A stretch of 64,000 nucleotides of DNA from Paenibacillus sp. (GCA_031180825.1 JAPSLM010000004.1:124001-188000); one strand, 5' to 3'; positions 17,174 through 26,224 are shown, counted from the first letter of the stretch. Notes: generated from the letters alone by a model not told the origin. Numbers and translations: made by a program.

Positions 17174-18082
17174 ATGAGCGGGCAGACCAATGACAATGTG
17201 ATTCTTTTCCCGAAAACCGTCGAATTTTATCAATTCGAACTGACCCGGCTCCTTGAAGCGGAACGCTACGGAGAAGCGATGAAGCTCCTCCGCTTTTTGC
17301 TTGCCTGCCAATCGGACGACGACCGGGCGCGGGAAGAATGGCGGTCCTTGCTCGACTGGCTGCAGGTCATGTTCCCGGATCTGGCGATGGGGCGGGAGGA
17401 CGAAAGCGAAGAGCTCAGCGAAGCGGACCTGCTCCGGCAGCATATGCACGCCAAGGGCGAGTATAAAGGCGACTATGCGAAGCGGCTGCTGGCCGGCCTG
17501 CGGGAGCAGCGGGCCGTGGACAAGCAGTTGCTGGCTTTGGATCAGCTCGCGTTTTTGGAAGACGAGGGAATCGACGAAGAGCTGATCGGCTGGTTGAAGG
17601 AGGACACCGGGCGGCATCCGCTGATTCAGTTTAAGGCGCTGCAGACGCTCAAAAAGCGGGGCGCGACCGGCAGCGTCACGCTGCACAAGAACGGTGAAGC
17701 GGCGGTCGTCGAGATCGAGGATACGCCGGCAGCCTTCGATCAGTTTCCTTCGCAGGTTCAGGAGATTATCAATCGCGTGCAGGAGATCAGCGAGACGCAG
17801 CATCCGGCGCTCTCGTATTTTGCATCGGAGACGTGGAACGAATTTTTGGCGTTTATTTACGGAACTTCCGCTTACCGGCAAATGCTGCGCCAGGACCCGG
17901 CCTGTGTGGACGTATGGGCGGCTGCGCTGCATTTGACTTTGCTCGAACAAGTGTTTGAAGGCGGGGACAAAGCGGAGTTGTTCGAATTGTACGGGATTAC
18001 GTCGGAGCTGGCATTTCAGTGGGAGCAGGCTTACCGGATGATGCAGCAGTTCGCCGCAAACGTATTCACCCGGAAATTATAA
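17174..18082 (+). CDS. Uncharacterised helical-repeat protein upstream of tig
   Basis: 302 residues starting at ATG 17174 after AAAGGCGG; the upstream in-frame extension lacks a ribosome binding site. The sequence is helical and leucine-rich, with TPR-like stretches (FELTRLLEAERYGEAMKLLR, PLIQFKALQTLKKRG). No catalytic motif, signal or membrane segment. It occupies the place that ysoA, a TPR-type gene, has before tig in B. subtilis. Equivalence is inferred from position, not shown by sequence. The tig promoter lies after it. Confidence 0.8.
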   Translation: MSGQTNDNVILFPKTVEFYQFELTRLLEAERYGEAMKLLRFLLACQSDDDRAREEWRSLLDWLQVMFPDLAMGREDESEELSEADLLRQHMHAKGEYKGDYAKRLLAGLREQRAVDKQLLALDQLAFLEDEGIDEELIGWLKEDTGRHPLIQFKALQTLKKRGATGSVTLHKNGEAAVVEIEDTPAAFDQFPSQVQEIINRVQEISETQHPALSYFASETWNEFLAFIYGTSAYRQMLRQDPACVDVWAAALHLTLLEQVFEGGDKAELFELYGITSELAFQWEQAYRMMQQFAANVFTRKL

Positions 18083-18127
18083 AATGGCGCCGCGGGACGA
18101 TTTCCCGACGTTTCCGCGTTAGAAGCC

Positions 18128-18156
18128 TTGAAAACCGCATTTATTACGGTTATAAT
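18128..18156 (+). promoter_or_regulatory. SigA-type promoter of tig
   Basis: TTGAAA at 18128-18133, 17-bp spacer, perfect TATAAT at 18151-18156. Confidence 0.8.
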
Positions 18157-18253
18157 ATAGTGGTTATATTGGCGGGCTTGTCCGTGTTGTACCGCGGCTC
18201 CGCCAGGACGTGACAAAATTGCGATGGATAATTTTTGGAGGGGAAAGCATAAA

Positions 18254-19543
18254 ATGAAAGCAAGCTGGGAAAAGATAGAGAAGAACGTAGCCGTTCTTGA
18301 TATTGAAGTGGACGCGGACCAAGTAGCCGCCGCTCTGGACAAGGCATTCAAAAAAGTTGTGAACAAGGTGAACGTTCCGGGCTTCCGCAAGGGCAAAGTG
18401 CCTCGCGCTATTTTCGAAGCGAAATTCGGCGTGGAAAGCTTGTATCAAGACGCTCTCGATATCATTGTGCCTGACGCTTACATTGCAGCCGTTCAAGAAA
18501 CGGGCATTCAGCCGGTGGACCGTCCGGAAGTGGACGTCGAGCAATTCGGCAAAGGCCAAGTTTTGAAATTCAAAGCGAAGGTTACCGTGAAGCCTGAAGT
18601 GGAGCTTGGCGAGTACAAAGGCATCACGATCGAAGCTCCTTCCGTCGAAGTAACGGCCGAAGAAGTGAACGAAGAGCTGGAAAAGCTGCAAAAGCGCCAC
18701 GCGGAGCTCGTGCCGGTGGAAGAAGGCGCAGCTCAGAACGGCGACATCGTCGTCATCGACTTCGAAGGCTTCGTAGACAGCGTTCCTTTCGAGGGCGGCA
18801 AAGCGGAGCGCTATTCGCTCGAGCTTGGCTCCGGCAGCTTTATCCCGGGCTTCGAGGAGCAAGTCGTCGGCCTGGAGAAAGACGGCGAGAAGGACATTAC
18901 CGTAACCTTCCCGGAAAACTACCATGCGGAAGAGCTGAAAGGCAAGGAAGCCGTTTTCAAAATCAAGCTGCATGACATCAAACGCAAAAACTTGCCTGCG
19001 CTTGACGACGAGTTCGCCAAAGACGTGAGCGAGTTCGAGACGCTCGACGAGTATAAAGCGGATCTGGAGAAGAAGCTGAAAGAGCGCAAGCAAAACGAAG
19101 CCGACCGCAAGAAAGAAAACGATCTGGTGGAAAAAGCTTCCGAAGCTGCGCAAGTGGAAATTCCGGAAGTCATGATTAACGACGAAGCGGAGCAAATGGT
19201 CAAAGAATTCGAAAACCGTCTGCGCACGCAAGGCATGAACATCGACATGTACTACCAGTTCACCGGTCAAAATGCCGAAGATCTCAAAGGTCAAATGCGC
19301 GCCGACGCCGAGAAGCGCGTACGCAACAACCTCGTGCTTGAAGCGATCGCGAAAGCGGAAAACCTTGAGCCGACGGAAGAAGAGATCAACGCCGAGCTGG
19401 AAAACCTGGCCCAAATGTACGGCCGTTCCGCTGACGAAATCCGCAGCATTTTTGCTTCCAACGGCAACTTGCCGTCGCTGCTGCAAGATATCGTCAACCG
19501 CAAAACCGTCAAATTCCTGGTTGACAACAGCAAAACGGCTTAA
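18254..19543 (+). CDS. tig: Trigger factor
   Basis: A 429-residue ribosome-associated chaperone and peptidyl-prolyl isomerase. The ribosome-docking signature GFRKGK is at residues 43-48. A FKBP-type PPIase domain lies at about 155-245 (VVIDFEGFVDSVPFEGG, SGSFIPGFEEQVVG), then the long helical chaperone arms. ATG 18254 is preceded by TTGGAGGGGAAAGC. Length is normal. A terminator separates it from clpP, so it is a single-gene unit, yet tig-clpP-clpX stand side by side. Confidence 0.97.
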   Translation: MKASWEKIEKNVAVLDIEVDADQVAAALDKAFKKVVNKVNVPGFRKGKVPRAIFEAKFGVESLYQDALDIIVPDAYIAAVQETGIQPVDRPEVDVEQFGKGQVLKFKAKVTVKPEVELGEYKGITIEAPSVEVTAEEVNEELEKLQKRHAELVPVEEGAAQNGDIVVIDFEGFVDSVPFEGGKAERYSLELGSGSFIPGFEEQVVGLEKDGEKDITVTFPENYHAEELKGKEAVFKIKLHDIKRKNLPALDDEFAKDVSEFETLDEYKADLEKKLKERKQNEADRKKENDLVEKASEAAQVEIPEVMINDEAEQMVKEFENRLRTQGMNIDMYYQFTGQNAEDLKGQMRADAEKRVRNNLVLEAIAKAENLEPTEEEINAELENLAQMYGRSADEIRSIFASNGNLPSLLQDIVNRKTVKFLVDNSKTA

Positions 19544-19574
19544 TTCGGAGTTTGTATAAAAGCGAACATACATG

Positions 19575-19610
19575 CAAAGGCACGTGTACTTCCATGCGTG
19601 CCTTTGTTTT
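19575..19610 (+). terminator. Terminator after tig
   Basis: CAAAGGCACG / CGTGCCTTTG, ten perfect pairs with a 12-nt loop, followed by TTTT. Confidence 0.85.
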
Positions 19611-19647
19611 ACCCCAAACCGCGTTTGAAGCTTTCCCCGGAACAGGC

Positions 19648-19734
19648 ACATAAGAAGTACATAAGCATAACATAATAAGCGTTACATATGAAGCAAACGA
19701 ACCATAACATATGCGGTACATAATGAAATACATA
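19648..19734 (+). repeat. Phased array of seven ACATA repeats upstream of clpP
   Basis: ACATA starts at 19648, 19659, 19670, 19684, 19707, 19718 and 19730: spacings of 11, 11, 14, 23, 11 and 12 bp, close to the DNA helical repeat. Flanking bases are partly repeated too (ACATAAG, ACATATG, ACATAAT), giving a degenerate 11-bp unit. The array ends about 75 bp before the clpP -35 region. It could be an upstream binding or bending array, or a decayed tandem duplication. Confidence 0.7.
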
Positions 19735-19808
19735 GGCGGCGGCAAAGTACTCCTGTCCGGCATGAGTTGCGTTCGCGGTCCGCAGCGTATGTTCGTATCG
19801 GGCAGGAA

Positions 19809-19837
19809 ATGACTTTAGCCTTTAAACGTGCTACAAT
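19809..19837 (+). promoter_or_regulatory. Promoter of clpP-clpX
   Basis: ATGACT at 19809-19814, 17-bp spacer, TACAAT at 19832-19837. No CtsR-type GGTCAAA repeat is visible beside it. Confidence 0.55.
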
Positions 19838-19891
19838 GTTTTGAGTAAGGCTGAAATTGTTTTGCATTTATGAAGTAAAGGGGTTGGGACG

Positions 19892-20482
19892 ATGACTCTG
19901 GTACCTATGGTTGTGGAACAGGAAGGCCGCGGCGAACGCTCTTACGATATTTACTCGCGTTTGCTCAAGGATCGTATCATTTTTTTGGGCAGCGCGATCG
20001 ACGACGACGTCGCCAACCTGGTTATTGCCCAGTTGCTTTTCTTGTCGGCGGTAGATCCCGAGAAAGATATTCATTTGTACATTAACTCCCCCGGCGGTTC
20101 GGTGACGGCCGGCATGGGTATATATGATACAATGCAATTCATCAAACCGGACGTTTCGACGATTTGCGTCGGCATGGCTGCCAGTATGGGCTCCCTGCTG
20201 CTCACGGCGGGCGCCAAGGGCAAACGTTATGCGCTTCCGAACAGCGAAGTGATGATCCATCAGCCGCTGGGCGGCGTCCGCGGGCAGGCATCGGATATTA
20301 AAATTCATGCCGACTGGATTATCAAAACGAAGCAAAAGCTAAACCAAATCTATGTGGAGCGTACGGGGCAGCCTTACGAAAGAATCGAACGCGACACGGA
20401 CCGTGACAATTTCATGAGCGCCGAGGAAGCCAAAGCGTACGGCCTCATTGATGCGGTTATCACTCGCAGTGACTTGACTTAG
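19892..20482 (+). CDS. clpP: ATP-dependent Clp protease proteolytic subunit
   Basis: 196-residue serine peptidase that forms the double heptameric chamber. The catalytic triad is in the standard places: Ser98 in GMAASMG, His123 in MIHQPLGG and Asp172 in DTDRDNFMS. The oxyanion loop SPGGSVTAG is at about 66-74. Start follows AAAGGGGTTGGGACG. The gene stands between tig and clpX and would feed ClpX directly. This is the E. coli order; in B. subtilis clpP is elsewhere. Confidence 0.98.
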   Translation: MTLVPMVVEQEGRGERSYDIYSRLLKDRIIFLGSAIDDDVANLVIAQLLFLSAVDPEKDIHLYINSPGGSVTAGMGIYDTMQFIKPDVSTICVGMAASMGSLLLTAGAKGKRYALPNSEVMIHQPLGGVRGQASDIKIHADWIIKTKQKLNQIYVERTGQPYERIERDTDRDNFMSAEEAKAYGLIDAVITRSDLT

Positions 20483-20497
20483 AAAAGGAGTGATCCC

Positions 20498-21763
20498 ATG
20501 TTTAAATTTAACGATGAAAAAGGCCAGCTCAAATGCTCGTTCTGCGGCAAATCCCAAGAGCAGGTGCGCAAGCTGGTTGCCGGGCCCGGCGTTTATATAT
20601 GCGACGAGTGCATCGAGCTTTGCACGGAAATCGTTGAGGAAGAATTGGGTCACGAGGAAGAGCTCGACCTGAAAGACATACCCAAGCCGAAGGAAATTCG
20701 TGCGATTCTGGATTCCTACGTCATCGGGCAGGAACAGGCCAAAAAATCGCTGTCGGTTGCCGTATACAACCATTACAAGCGGATCAATTCGCAGCAAAGC
20801 AAGCTCGAAGATGTCGAACTGCAAAAGTCGAACATCGTCCTTGTCGGTCCGACAGGCAGCGGTAAAACGCTGCTGGCCCAAACGCTGGCCAAAATTTTGA
20901 ACGTCCCGTTTGCGATCGCCGATGCAACGTCTTTGACGGAAGCCGGCTACGTAGGGGAAGACGTCGAAAACATTTTGCTGAAGCTCATTCAAGCGGCCGA
21001 TTACGATGTGGAAAAAGCCGAGCGCGGCATTATTTATATCGATGAAATCGATAAAGTGGCCCGCAAATCGGAAAATCCTTCAATCACTCGCGACGTTTCG
21101 GGCGAAGGCGTGCAGCAAGCGCTTCTGAAAATTTTGGAAGGCACGGTTGCATCCGTACCGCCTCAAGGCGGACGCAAGCATCCTCATCAGGAATTCATCC
21201 AAATCGATACCACCAACATCCTGTTTATTTGCGGCGGTGCGTTCGACGGGCTTGAGCAGATCATTAAGCGCCGGATCGGCAAAAAAGTGATCGGCTTCGG
21301 CACGGACGGTCATAAAGCCGATCTGAAGCCGGGCGAGTATTTGTCTCTCGTGCTTCCGGAAGACCTGCTGAAATTCGGTTTGATTCCGGAATTCGTAGGC
21401 CGTCTGCCGGTTATCTCGACGCTGGAGCCGCTGGACGAAGCAGCACTCGTCCGCATTTTGACCGAGCCTAAAAATGCTCTTGTCAAGCAGTATCAGAAAA
21501 TGCTGGAGATGGATAACGTAACCCTCGAATTCGAACCGGAGGCGCTGGAGGAAATTGCAAAAGAAGCGATTAAGCGCAATACCGGAGCGAGGGGGCTGCG
21601 CGCCATTATCGAAGGCATCATGCTGGAAGTGATGTACGAGGCGCCATCCCGCACGGAAAGCTCCAAGTGCGTCGTGAACAAGGAAGCCGTACAAGCGAAG
21701 ATCGCACCTCAGATCACCGCAGCGGACGGCCAATCCATTAAGAAAAAAGAAGAAAGCGCGTAA
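20498..21763 (+). CDS. clpX: ClpX ATPase, unfoldase subunit of ClpXP
   Basis: 421 residues. The N-terminal zinc-binding domain has Cys13, Cys16, Cys35 and Cys38 (CSFCGK, CDEC). The AAA+ domain has Walker [13 protein letters not shown], Walker [10 protein letters not shown], a pore loop GYVGEDV and the ClpP-docking IGF loop in [12 protein letters not shown]. The 15-bp gap from clpP and the ribosome binding site AAAAGGAGTG mark cotranscription with clpP. It recognises, unfolds and passes substrates to ClpP. Confidence 0.98.
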   Translation: MFKFNDEKGQLKCSFCGKSQEQVRKLVAGPGVYICDECIELCTEIVEEELGHEEELDLKDIPKPKEIRAILDSYVIGQEQAKKSLSVAVYNHYKRINSQQSKLEDVELQKSNIVLVGPTGSGKTLLAQTLAKILNVPFAIADATSLTEAGYVGEDVENILLKLIQAADYDVEKAERGIIYIDEIDKVARKSENPSITRDVSGEGVQQALLKILEGTVASVPPQGGRKHPHQEFIQIDTTNILFICGGAFDGLEQIIKRRIGKKVIGFGTDGHKADLKPGEYLSLVLPEDLLKFGLIPEFVGRLPVISTLEPLDEAALVRILTEPKNALVKQYQKMLEMDNVTLEFEPEALEEIAKEAIKRNTGARGLRAIIEGIMLEVMYEAPSRTESSKCVVNKEAVQAKIAPQITAADGQSIKKKEESA

Positions 21764-21786
21764 GCGCCGGATATACAAAAAAACTG

Positions 21787-21839
21787 AACACCTCCAATCC
21801 GCAGGGACCGAAGACTCGTCCCCCGGAGCGGAGGATGTT
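21787..21839 (+). other. Compound hairpin between clpX and ispG
   Basis: Interrupted stem: CCTCC (21791-21795), CCG and GGGAC pair with GTCCC, CGG and GGAGG (21830-21834). It lacks a T-run, so it may attenuate or process the message rather than end it. Confidence 0.4.
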
Positions 21840-21865
21840 TGGCATCATGGGAGAGAAGAAAACAC

Positions 21866-22975
21866 ATGTTCCATAGAACGGAAACGGTTCCGGTTAAAGT
21901 CGGCAATCTAACCATCGGCGGCAGCAATGACGTGATCATCCAGAGCATGTGTACGACCAAAACGGCGGATGTAAAGGCAACGGTGGCCGAGATTCATCGG
22001 CTGGAAGAAGCGGGATGCCAGATCGTCCGTGTGACGGTCAATAATAAGGAAGCGGCGGAAGCGGTCAAAGAGATCAAGAAGCAGATCTCTATCCCGCTTG
22101 TCGCCGATATTCACTTTGACTACCGGCTCGCTCTGCAGGCCATCGAGAACGGGATTGACAAAGTAAGAATCAATCCGGGAAACATCGGCCGCCGCGAGAA
22201 GGTGGAAGCCGTCGTCAAGGCCTGCAAGGAGCGGGGGATTCCGATCAGGATCGGCGTGAACGCCGGTTCGCTTGAGAACCACTTGCTCGAGAAGTACGGT
22301 TACCCGACGCCGGAAGCGATGGTCGAAAGCGCTCTGTATCATATCCGCATTCTTGAAGAGCTCGATTTTCGCGACATCATCGTTTCGCTGAAAGCGTCCG
22401 ATGTCCCGATGGCGATTGCCGCTTATACCAAAGCGGCCGCAGCCTTCCGCTACCCGCTGCATCTTGGCATTACGGAGGCCGGGACGCTGTTCTCCGGTAC
22501 CGTGAAGAGCGCAGCCGGCTTGGGCGCGCTGCTCAGCATGGGGCTCGGATCGACGATCCGGATTTCACTCAGTGCGGATCCGGTTGAGGAAGTCAAGGTA
22601 TGCCGCGAGCTGCTGAAATCGTTCGGGTTGATCACAAATGCCGCCACCTTGGTTTCTTGCCCGACCTGCGGCCGATTGGATATCGATCTGTTTTCTATCG
22701 CGAATGAGGTGGAAGAGTATATCTCCAAGCTGAAGGTGCCGATTAAAGTATCCGTTCTGGGCTGTGCGGTGAACGGCCCGGGTGAAGCGAGGGAAGCCGA
22801 TATCGGCATTGCCGGCGCCCGCGGCGAAGGCTTGTTGTTCCGTTATGGCGAGATGATCCGCAAAGTACCGGAAGCCGAGCTGCTGTCCGAGCTGAAGAAG
22901 GAAATCGATCATATCGTCGAGCACTTCGAGCGGACGGGCGAAATACCCGGCCGAAAGCATCATACGGCGATTTAA
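21866..22975 (+). CDS. ispG: 4-hydroxy-3-methylbut-2-enyl diphosphate synthase (IspG/GcpE)
   Basis: 369 residues. Penultimate-type step of the MEP isoprenoid pathway: reduction of methylerythritol cyclodiphosphate to HMBPP using a 4Fe-4S cluster. Cluster cysteines are in [12 protein letters not shown] and [15 protein letters not shown]. The TIM-barrel part shows [23 protein letters not shown] and [13 protein letters not shown] 21866 is used because GGGAGAG precedes it. The upstream TTG at 21839 has no support. It has its own terminator and no other MEP gene nearby. Confidence 0.97.
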   Translation: MFHRTETVPVKVGNLTIGGSNDVIIQSMCTTKTADVKATVAEIHRLEEAGCQIVRVTVNNKEAAEAVKEIKKQISIPLVADIHFDYRLALQAIENGIDKVRINPGNIGRREKVEAVVKACKERGIPIRIGVNAGSLENHLLEKYGYPTPEAMVESALYHIRILEELDFRDIIVSLKASDVPMAIAAYTKAAAAFRYPLHLGITEAGTLFSGTVKSAAGLGALLSMGLGSTIRISLSADPVEEVKVCRELLKSFGLITNAATLVSCPTCGRLDIDLFSIANEVEEYISKLKVPIKVSVLGCAVNGPGEAREADIGIAGARGEGLLFRYGEMIRKVPEAELLSELKKEIDHIVEHFERTGEIPGRKHHTAI

Positions 22976-22988
22976 TAATGCATATAAG

Positions 22989-23062
22989 AAATACACCCGA
23001 CGGTGCGAACAGACGGAAGCGAGATTAGGCTTTCCGCCCTGCATCGGCGGGTGTATTTTTTG
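22989..23062. terminator. Terminator after ispG
   Basis: AAATACACCCG (22989-22999) pairs perfectly with CGGGTGTATTT (23048-23058), followed by TTTTTG. The 48-nt loop is unusually long. On the minus strand it may also end the P450 transcript. Confidence 0.7.
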
Positions 23063-23094
23063 TTACTATCAGCGGTGGAATCTATATTGCAAGC

Positions 23095-24306
23095 TCAAAG
23101 CTTGGCGTCGAAAAGGATCGGGAGTTCCTCCACGCCGTAGACAAAAGGGCTTCGGATCGGTTTAAATTCGAAACGATCCGCAAAGCGGATGTTCGTTATC
23201 CGATTCATGATGATACGAAGCGCTATTTTGGCTTCCAATCGGGCCAAAGGAGCTCCCAAGCAAAAATGATTGCCGAAACCGAAAGTCATGTGCGGATTGG
23301 GCGTCCGGTCCTCGATAAATTGATCCGCACGGTCAAATTTGTCTTCGTCCCGATTGGCCGATCCGATCCATGGAATGATGAGTTCTCCCTTCCGGATATC
23401 GGCGTGTCCGATTCGGATGTCTTTGGTCGCATAACGGCTTAAGGAAAGGACCGGCGGATAATACCGCAGAACTTCTTCAACGAAGCTCTCGATCAAAGCG
23501 GGATCATCTTGAAGTCTTCTCTGCATTACCGGATCCTCGGCCAGTCTCCGTACGGCATTCGTGATAAGATTGGTCGTCGTTTCGTTTCCGGCGGCAAGCA
23601 GCAAGATGCAAAATTCCACTATTTCCATGTCGTTTAACCGCTCGCCGTTCACTTCAGCTTGCACTAATTTCGTGACCAGATCATTCTCCGGACGATTTCG
23701 GCGCTCAGCAATGACTTTTAGAAAATAGTCGTCCAATTCGCGGCGGGTCTTCTCCCTTTCCAGATACAGCTGGTGCATATGTTCTTTGTCGCCGGATTCC
23801 GGCCCTTTGACGATTGAATCCGACCATTCTTTAAAAAGCCGGCGGTCTTCCGCCGGAATTCCCAGCAGCTCGGCGATGACGATGACCGGCAGGGGAACGG
23901 CCAGATCGTGAACCAAATCCATCGTGCGGTCATTCGCAACCGTATTCAATAATTGTTCGGTAATGGATGCAATGCGCGGACCTAACTCCTCGATCGATTT
24001 CGGAGTAAACGCTTTGCTGACGATGTTGCGCATCTGCATATGCTTGGGCGGATCCATACCTATGATGCTCCCGAGCAGAACAGGGCCTTTAACCGGTCTT
24101 ACCGAAGAGAAGGCAGTGTGATCTTTAAGCACGTTGTATACATCTTCGTAACGAAAAATATCCCAGCATTCTCTTAAGGGATCATAACGTACGGGAGTGG
24201 ACTCGCGGCACTGGCGAAAAAACGGAAACGGATCGATTTTCATTTCTTTTGCAGACAATTCTTTCATCGGCGCTATGGCTTTAGGCAACTCTTTGGCAGA
24301 CTCCAT
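23095..24306 (-). CDS. Cytochrome P450
   Basis: 403 residues with the full set of P450 marks: heme loop FGFGNHFCLGAPLAR with the thiolate cysteine, K-helix E-x-x-R in EEVLRYYPPV, and I-helix LLLAAGNETT, where Glu-Thr replace the usual acid-alcohol pair as in many bacterial class I enzymes. Soluble, no membrane anchor, so a class I three-component monooxygenase is expected. No ferredoxin or ferredoxin reductase is adjacent, so redox partners must come from elsewhere. ATG 24306 (MESAKEL) is preferred to 24315 because GGAAGGA would be too close to the latter. Its substrate is unknown. A palindrome overlaps its promoter region. Confidence 0.93.
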   Translation of the reverse strand: MESAKELPKAIAPMKELSAKEMKIDPFPFFRQCRESTPVRYDPLRECWDIFRYEDVYNVLKDHTAFSSVRPVKGPVLLGSIIGMDPPKHMQMRNIVSKAFTPKSIEELGPRIASITEQLLNTVANDRTMDLVHDLAVPLPVIVIAELLGIPAEDRRLFKEWSDSIVKGPESGDKEHMHQLYLEREKTRRELDDYFLKVIAERRNRPENDLVTKLVQAEVNGERLNDMEIVEFCILLLAAGNETTTNLITNAVRRLAEDPVMQRRLQDDPALIESFVEEVLRYYPPVLSLSRYATKDIRIGHADIRKGELIIPWIGSANRDEDKFDRADQFIEDRTPNPHMTFGFGNHFCLGAPLARLEAKIALRIIMNRITNIRFADRFEFKPIRSPFVYGVEELPILFDAKL

Positions 24307-24334
24307 CCGTGTCATTCCTTCCCATCCTAGACTC

Positions 24335-24366
24335 TATCAACATTTTTGGTTGATATTACTATTGTA
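24335..24366 (-). promoter_or_regulatory. P450 promoter -10 and operator-like palindrome
   Basis: Minus strand TACAAT at 24366-24361, followed at the expected start point by TATCAAC-N7-GTTGATA (24335-24355), seven-base perfect arms. Its position suits a repressor; no regulator gene is adjacent. Confidence 0.5.
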
Positions 24367-24433
24367 GTTCATAAATAATCAAAATAGAATAATTTGCTAT
24401 ATTTATTTTAGGAATGGACATAATTTAAACACA

Positions 24434-24547
24434 GCGAGCCTGCCAGCAGCCTGGATAGCAACCCGTGCTCTTCTAACCGTTGTTCCATATGTAAATATTC
24501 CACTGCTATTGGCGTTCACGATTGCATTTTCCCTGCAAATCGGATGA
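24434..24547 (+). pseudogene. Possible remnant of a membrane-protein C-terminus
   Basis: An in-frame stretch of 37 codons before TGA at 24545 reads ASLPAAWIATRALLTVV, then PYVNIPLLLAFTIAFSLQIG, which looks like two hydrophobic helices joined by a proline turn. There is no start codon or ribosome binding site and the region upstream is AT-rich. It may be the tail of a deleted transporter gene, or chance. The rest of the 24367-24647 gap holds no gene. Confidence 0.25.
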
Positions 24548-24647
24548 GGTTTCTGGACTCCGAAGCCAAAAAAGGAAAACATTTGTATAGGTTTTCAACG
24601 AGCTGCAAACAATGAGGTTAGGAAATCACGGATAAAGAGGTGTGTTT

Positions 24648-25424
24648 ATGAGAGGGAAGTGGCGGGCATTCTTCGCAGGATGGCTTTGTCTATTCGTCAT
24701 CATTCCGGCTACCGCATCCGGGCAGCACATTGCCGGCGATCCGGCGGCAGGAACGAAGAAAATCGCCGTCGTGGTCGACGATTTCGGCAACGGTCAAGCG
24801 GGCACCGAGCTAATGATGGAGCTGCCGATTCCATTTGTCGCGGCGGTCATGCCTTTTTTGCCGACAACGAAACGCGATGCGGAATGGGCCCACCGGCTCG
24901 GCAAAGAAGTCATCGTGCACCTGCCGATGGAGCCCAAAAACGGGAAGACGAGCTGGCTTGGTCCGGGAGCGATTTCGACGAGGCTGCCAGACGATGAAAT
25001 CCGGCGAAGGGTCATTGCCGCCGTTGAGGATGTTCCTCATGCCGTTGGAATCAACAACCATATGGGATCGAAGGCGACGACCGATGAACGGGTGATGCGC
25101 GTCGTGCTGAACGTATGCAAAGAACGCAGCTTGTATTTTTTGGACAGCCGGACGGCCTACAGGAGCATTGTCGGCAAACTGGCAAAAGAAATCGGCGTGC
25201 CCACGGCGGAAAACCATTTGTTCATGGACGATATTTATACGCGAAGCCATATTCTCAAGCAGGCGTTAAAGCTGCAAAAGCATGTCCGCGAGCATGATAG
25301 CACGATCGTCATCGGTCACGTCGGACCGCCGGGAAAGCATACCTCCGAAATATTAAAGCAAACGATTCCGACCCTGCAGCAGCTTGGAGGACATTTCGTA
25401 CCGGCATCGCAATTAATGAAATAA
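24648..25424 (+). CDS. Divergent polysaccharide deacetylase family protein
   Basis: 258 residues beginning with a signal peptide (WRAFFAGWLCLFVIIPATAS, cleavage near residue 27). The YibQ/DUF610 fold is recognised from KIAVVVDDFGNG, where Asp-Asp would bind metal, PFVAAVMPFLPTTKRDAEWA, EVIVHLPMEP, GINNHMGSKAT and FLDSRTAYRS. These proteins resemble polysaccharide deacetylases but their substrates are mostly unknown; an exported envelope enzyme is likely. ATG 24648 has AAAGAGGTG upstream; the GTG 6 bases before it is too close to that site. It converges with cwlD. Confidence 0.85.
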   Translation: MRGKWRAFFAGWLCLFVIIPATASGQHIAGDPAAGTKKIAVVVDDFGNGQAGTELMMELPIPFVAAVMPFLPTTKRDAEWAHRLGKEVIVHLPMEPKNGKTSWLGPGAISTRLPDDEIRRRVIAAVEDVPHAVGINNHMGSKATTDERVMRVVLNVCKERSLYFLDSRTAYRSIVGKLAKEIGVPTAENHLFMDDIYTRSHILKQALKLQKHVREHDSTIVIGHVGPPGKHTSEILKQTIPTLQQLGGHFVPASQLMK

Positions 25425-25440
25425 CGATTCCACTGCAAAA

Positions 25441-25492
25441 AAGACCGCACACCAAGTTTTGAAGTCGGCTTATCCATGCGGTCTTACTTTTT
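25441..25492. terminator. Bidirectional terminator between the deacetylase gene and cwlD
   Basis: AAGACCGCA (25441-25449) pairs with TGCGGTCTT (25477-25485), followed by ACTTTTTT. AAAAAA lies on the other side for the minus strand. Confidence 0.75.
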
Positions 25493-26224
25493 TGACTGCT
25501 GCAAGTACTGCTCGACGCCTGCTGCGATTGCTTCCGCGATGAGCTGCCGGGACCGGTCTTCGGTAAGCATTCGCCGGTCTTCGGCATTTGTGATGAAGCC
25601 CATTTCAACGATAACCGACGGCGCTTTGGCATGCTTCAGCAAATAAAAGGTGCGGCCAGGCACAGGCTTGTCTCTCGTGCCGTACAGCTCGTTCAGCGCT
25701 TGTTGTACAGCTGTTGCGAGCTGTTGGCTTTCCGGTATTTTTTGATGGATGACCACGGCGCCCCGTTTTGACGCTCGCCGGGCAGAGTTCACGTGCAGAC
25801 TGATCATGAGTTTGGGCTTGATCTCGTTGCACAGATGGCTGCGCTGGGCTAAGTCCTTGATATGTCTCGAACGGCTTTTCAACCACAAGTTTTCTCCGCT
25901 TAACGCGTAATCGTTCATCCGGTTCATTAAGACGCTGTACCCTTTTTGGCGCAATACCGCGTACGTCTTTTTGGCGATCGCCAGGTTAATATCTTTTTCC
26001 AGCAAATTGCCGTGCGAAGTGCCTCCGTCAATTCCGCCGTGACCGACGTCGATCAAGACGTCGACGTTCGATATTGCGGGATTAGCCGAGCCCGGCTCCG
26101 TCAAAAGCCACAGCTTGCCCATCGCCGCCCCCGCATGCCCGGCCGGGAAAGTCAGGACGGTCAGCGCCAGTATTGCGGATACGGAAAATTTAATCGCACG
26201 GCCCCATGGATTCGGCCATAACAT
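25484..26224 (-). CDS. cwlD: N-acetylmuramoyl-L-alanine amidase CwlD
   Basis: 246 residues. A signal-anchor (IKFSVSAILALTVLTFPAG) precedes an Amidase_3 domain: VDVLIDVGHGGIDGG (first zinc histidine), a glutamate in LLEKDINLAIAKK, ISLHVNS (second histidine) and VIVEMGFITNAEDRR (catalytic glutamate). CwlD cleaves the peptide from muramic acid so that muramic lactam forms in the spore cortex, a mark needed for germination. ATG 26224 directly follows AAAGGAGGAGAACGG; the longer frame to 26269 lacks a site. It is divergent from lonB, which has a forespore promoter. Confidence 0.9.
   Translation of the reverse strand: MLWPNPWGRAIKFSVSAILALTVLTFPAGHAGAAMGKLWLLTEPGSANPAISNVDVLIDVGHGGIDGGTSHGNLLEKDINLAIAKKTYAVLRQKGYSVLMNRMNDYALSGENLWLKSRSRHIKDLAQRSHLCNEIKPKLMISLHVNSARRASKRGAVVIHQKIPESQQLATAVQQALNELYGTRDKPVPGRTFYLLKHAKAPSVIVEMGFITNAEDRRMLTEDRSRQLIAEAIAAGVEQYLQQSKK

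Noticed and set aside
18164-19651. 495-codon minus-strand frame across tig
   Set aside because: Phenylalanine and leucine-rich shadow of the trigger factor gene; no start signal.
19648-19734. CtsR operator upstream of clpP
   Set aside because: The GGTCAAA heptads are absent; the repeated unit is ACATA.
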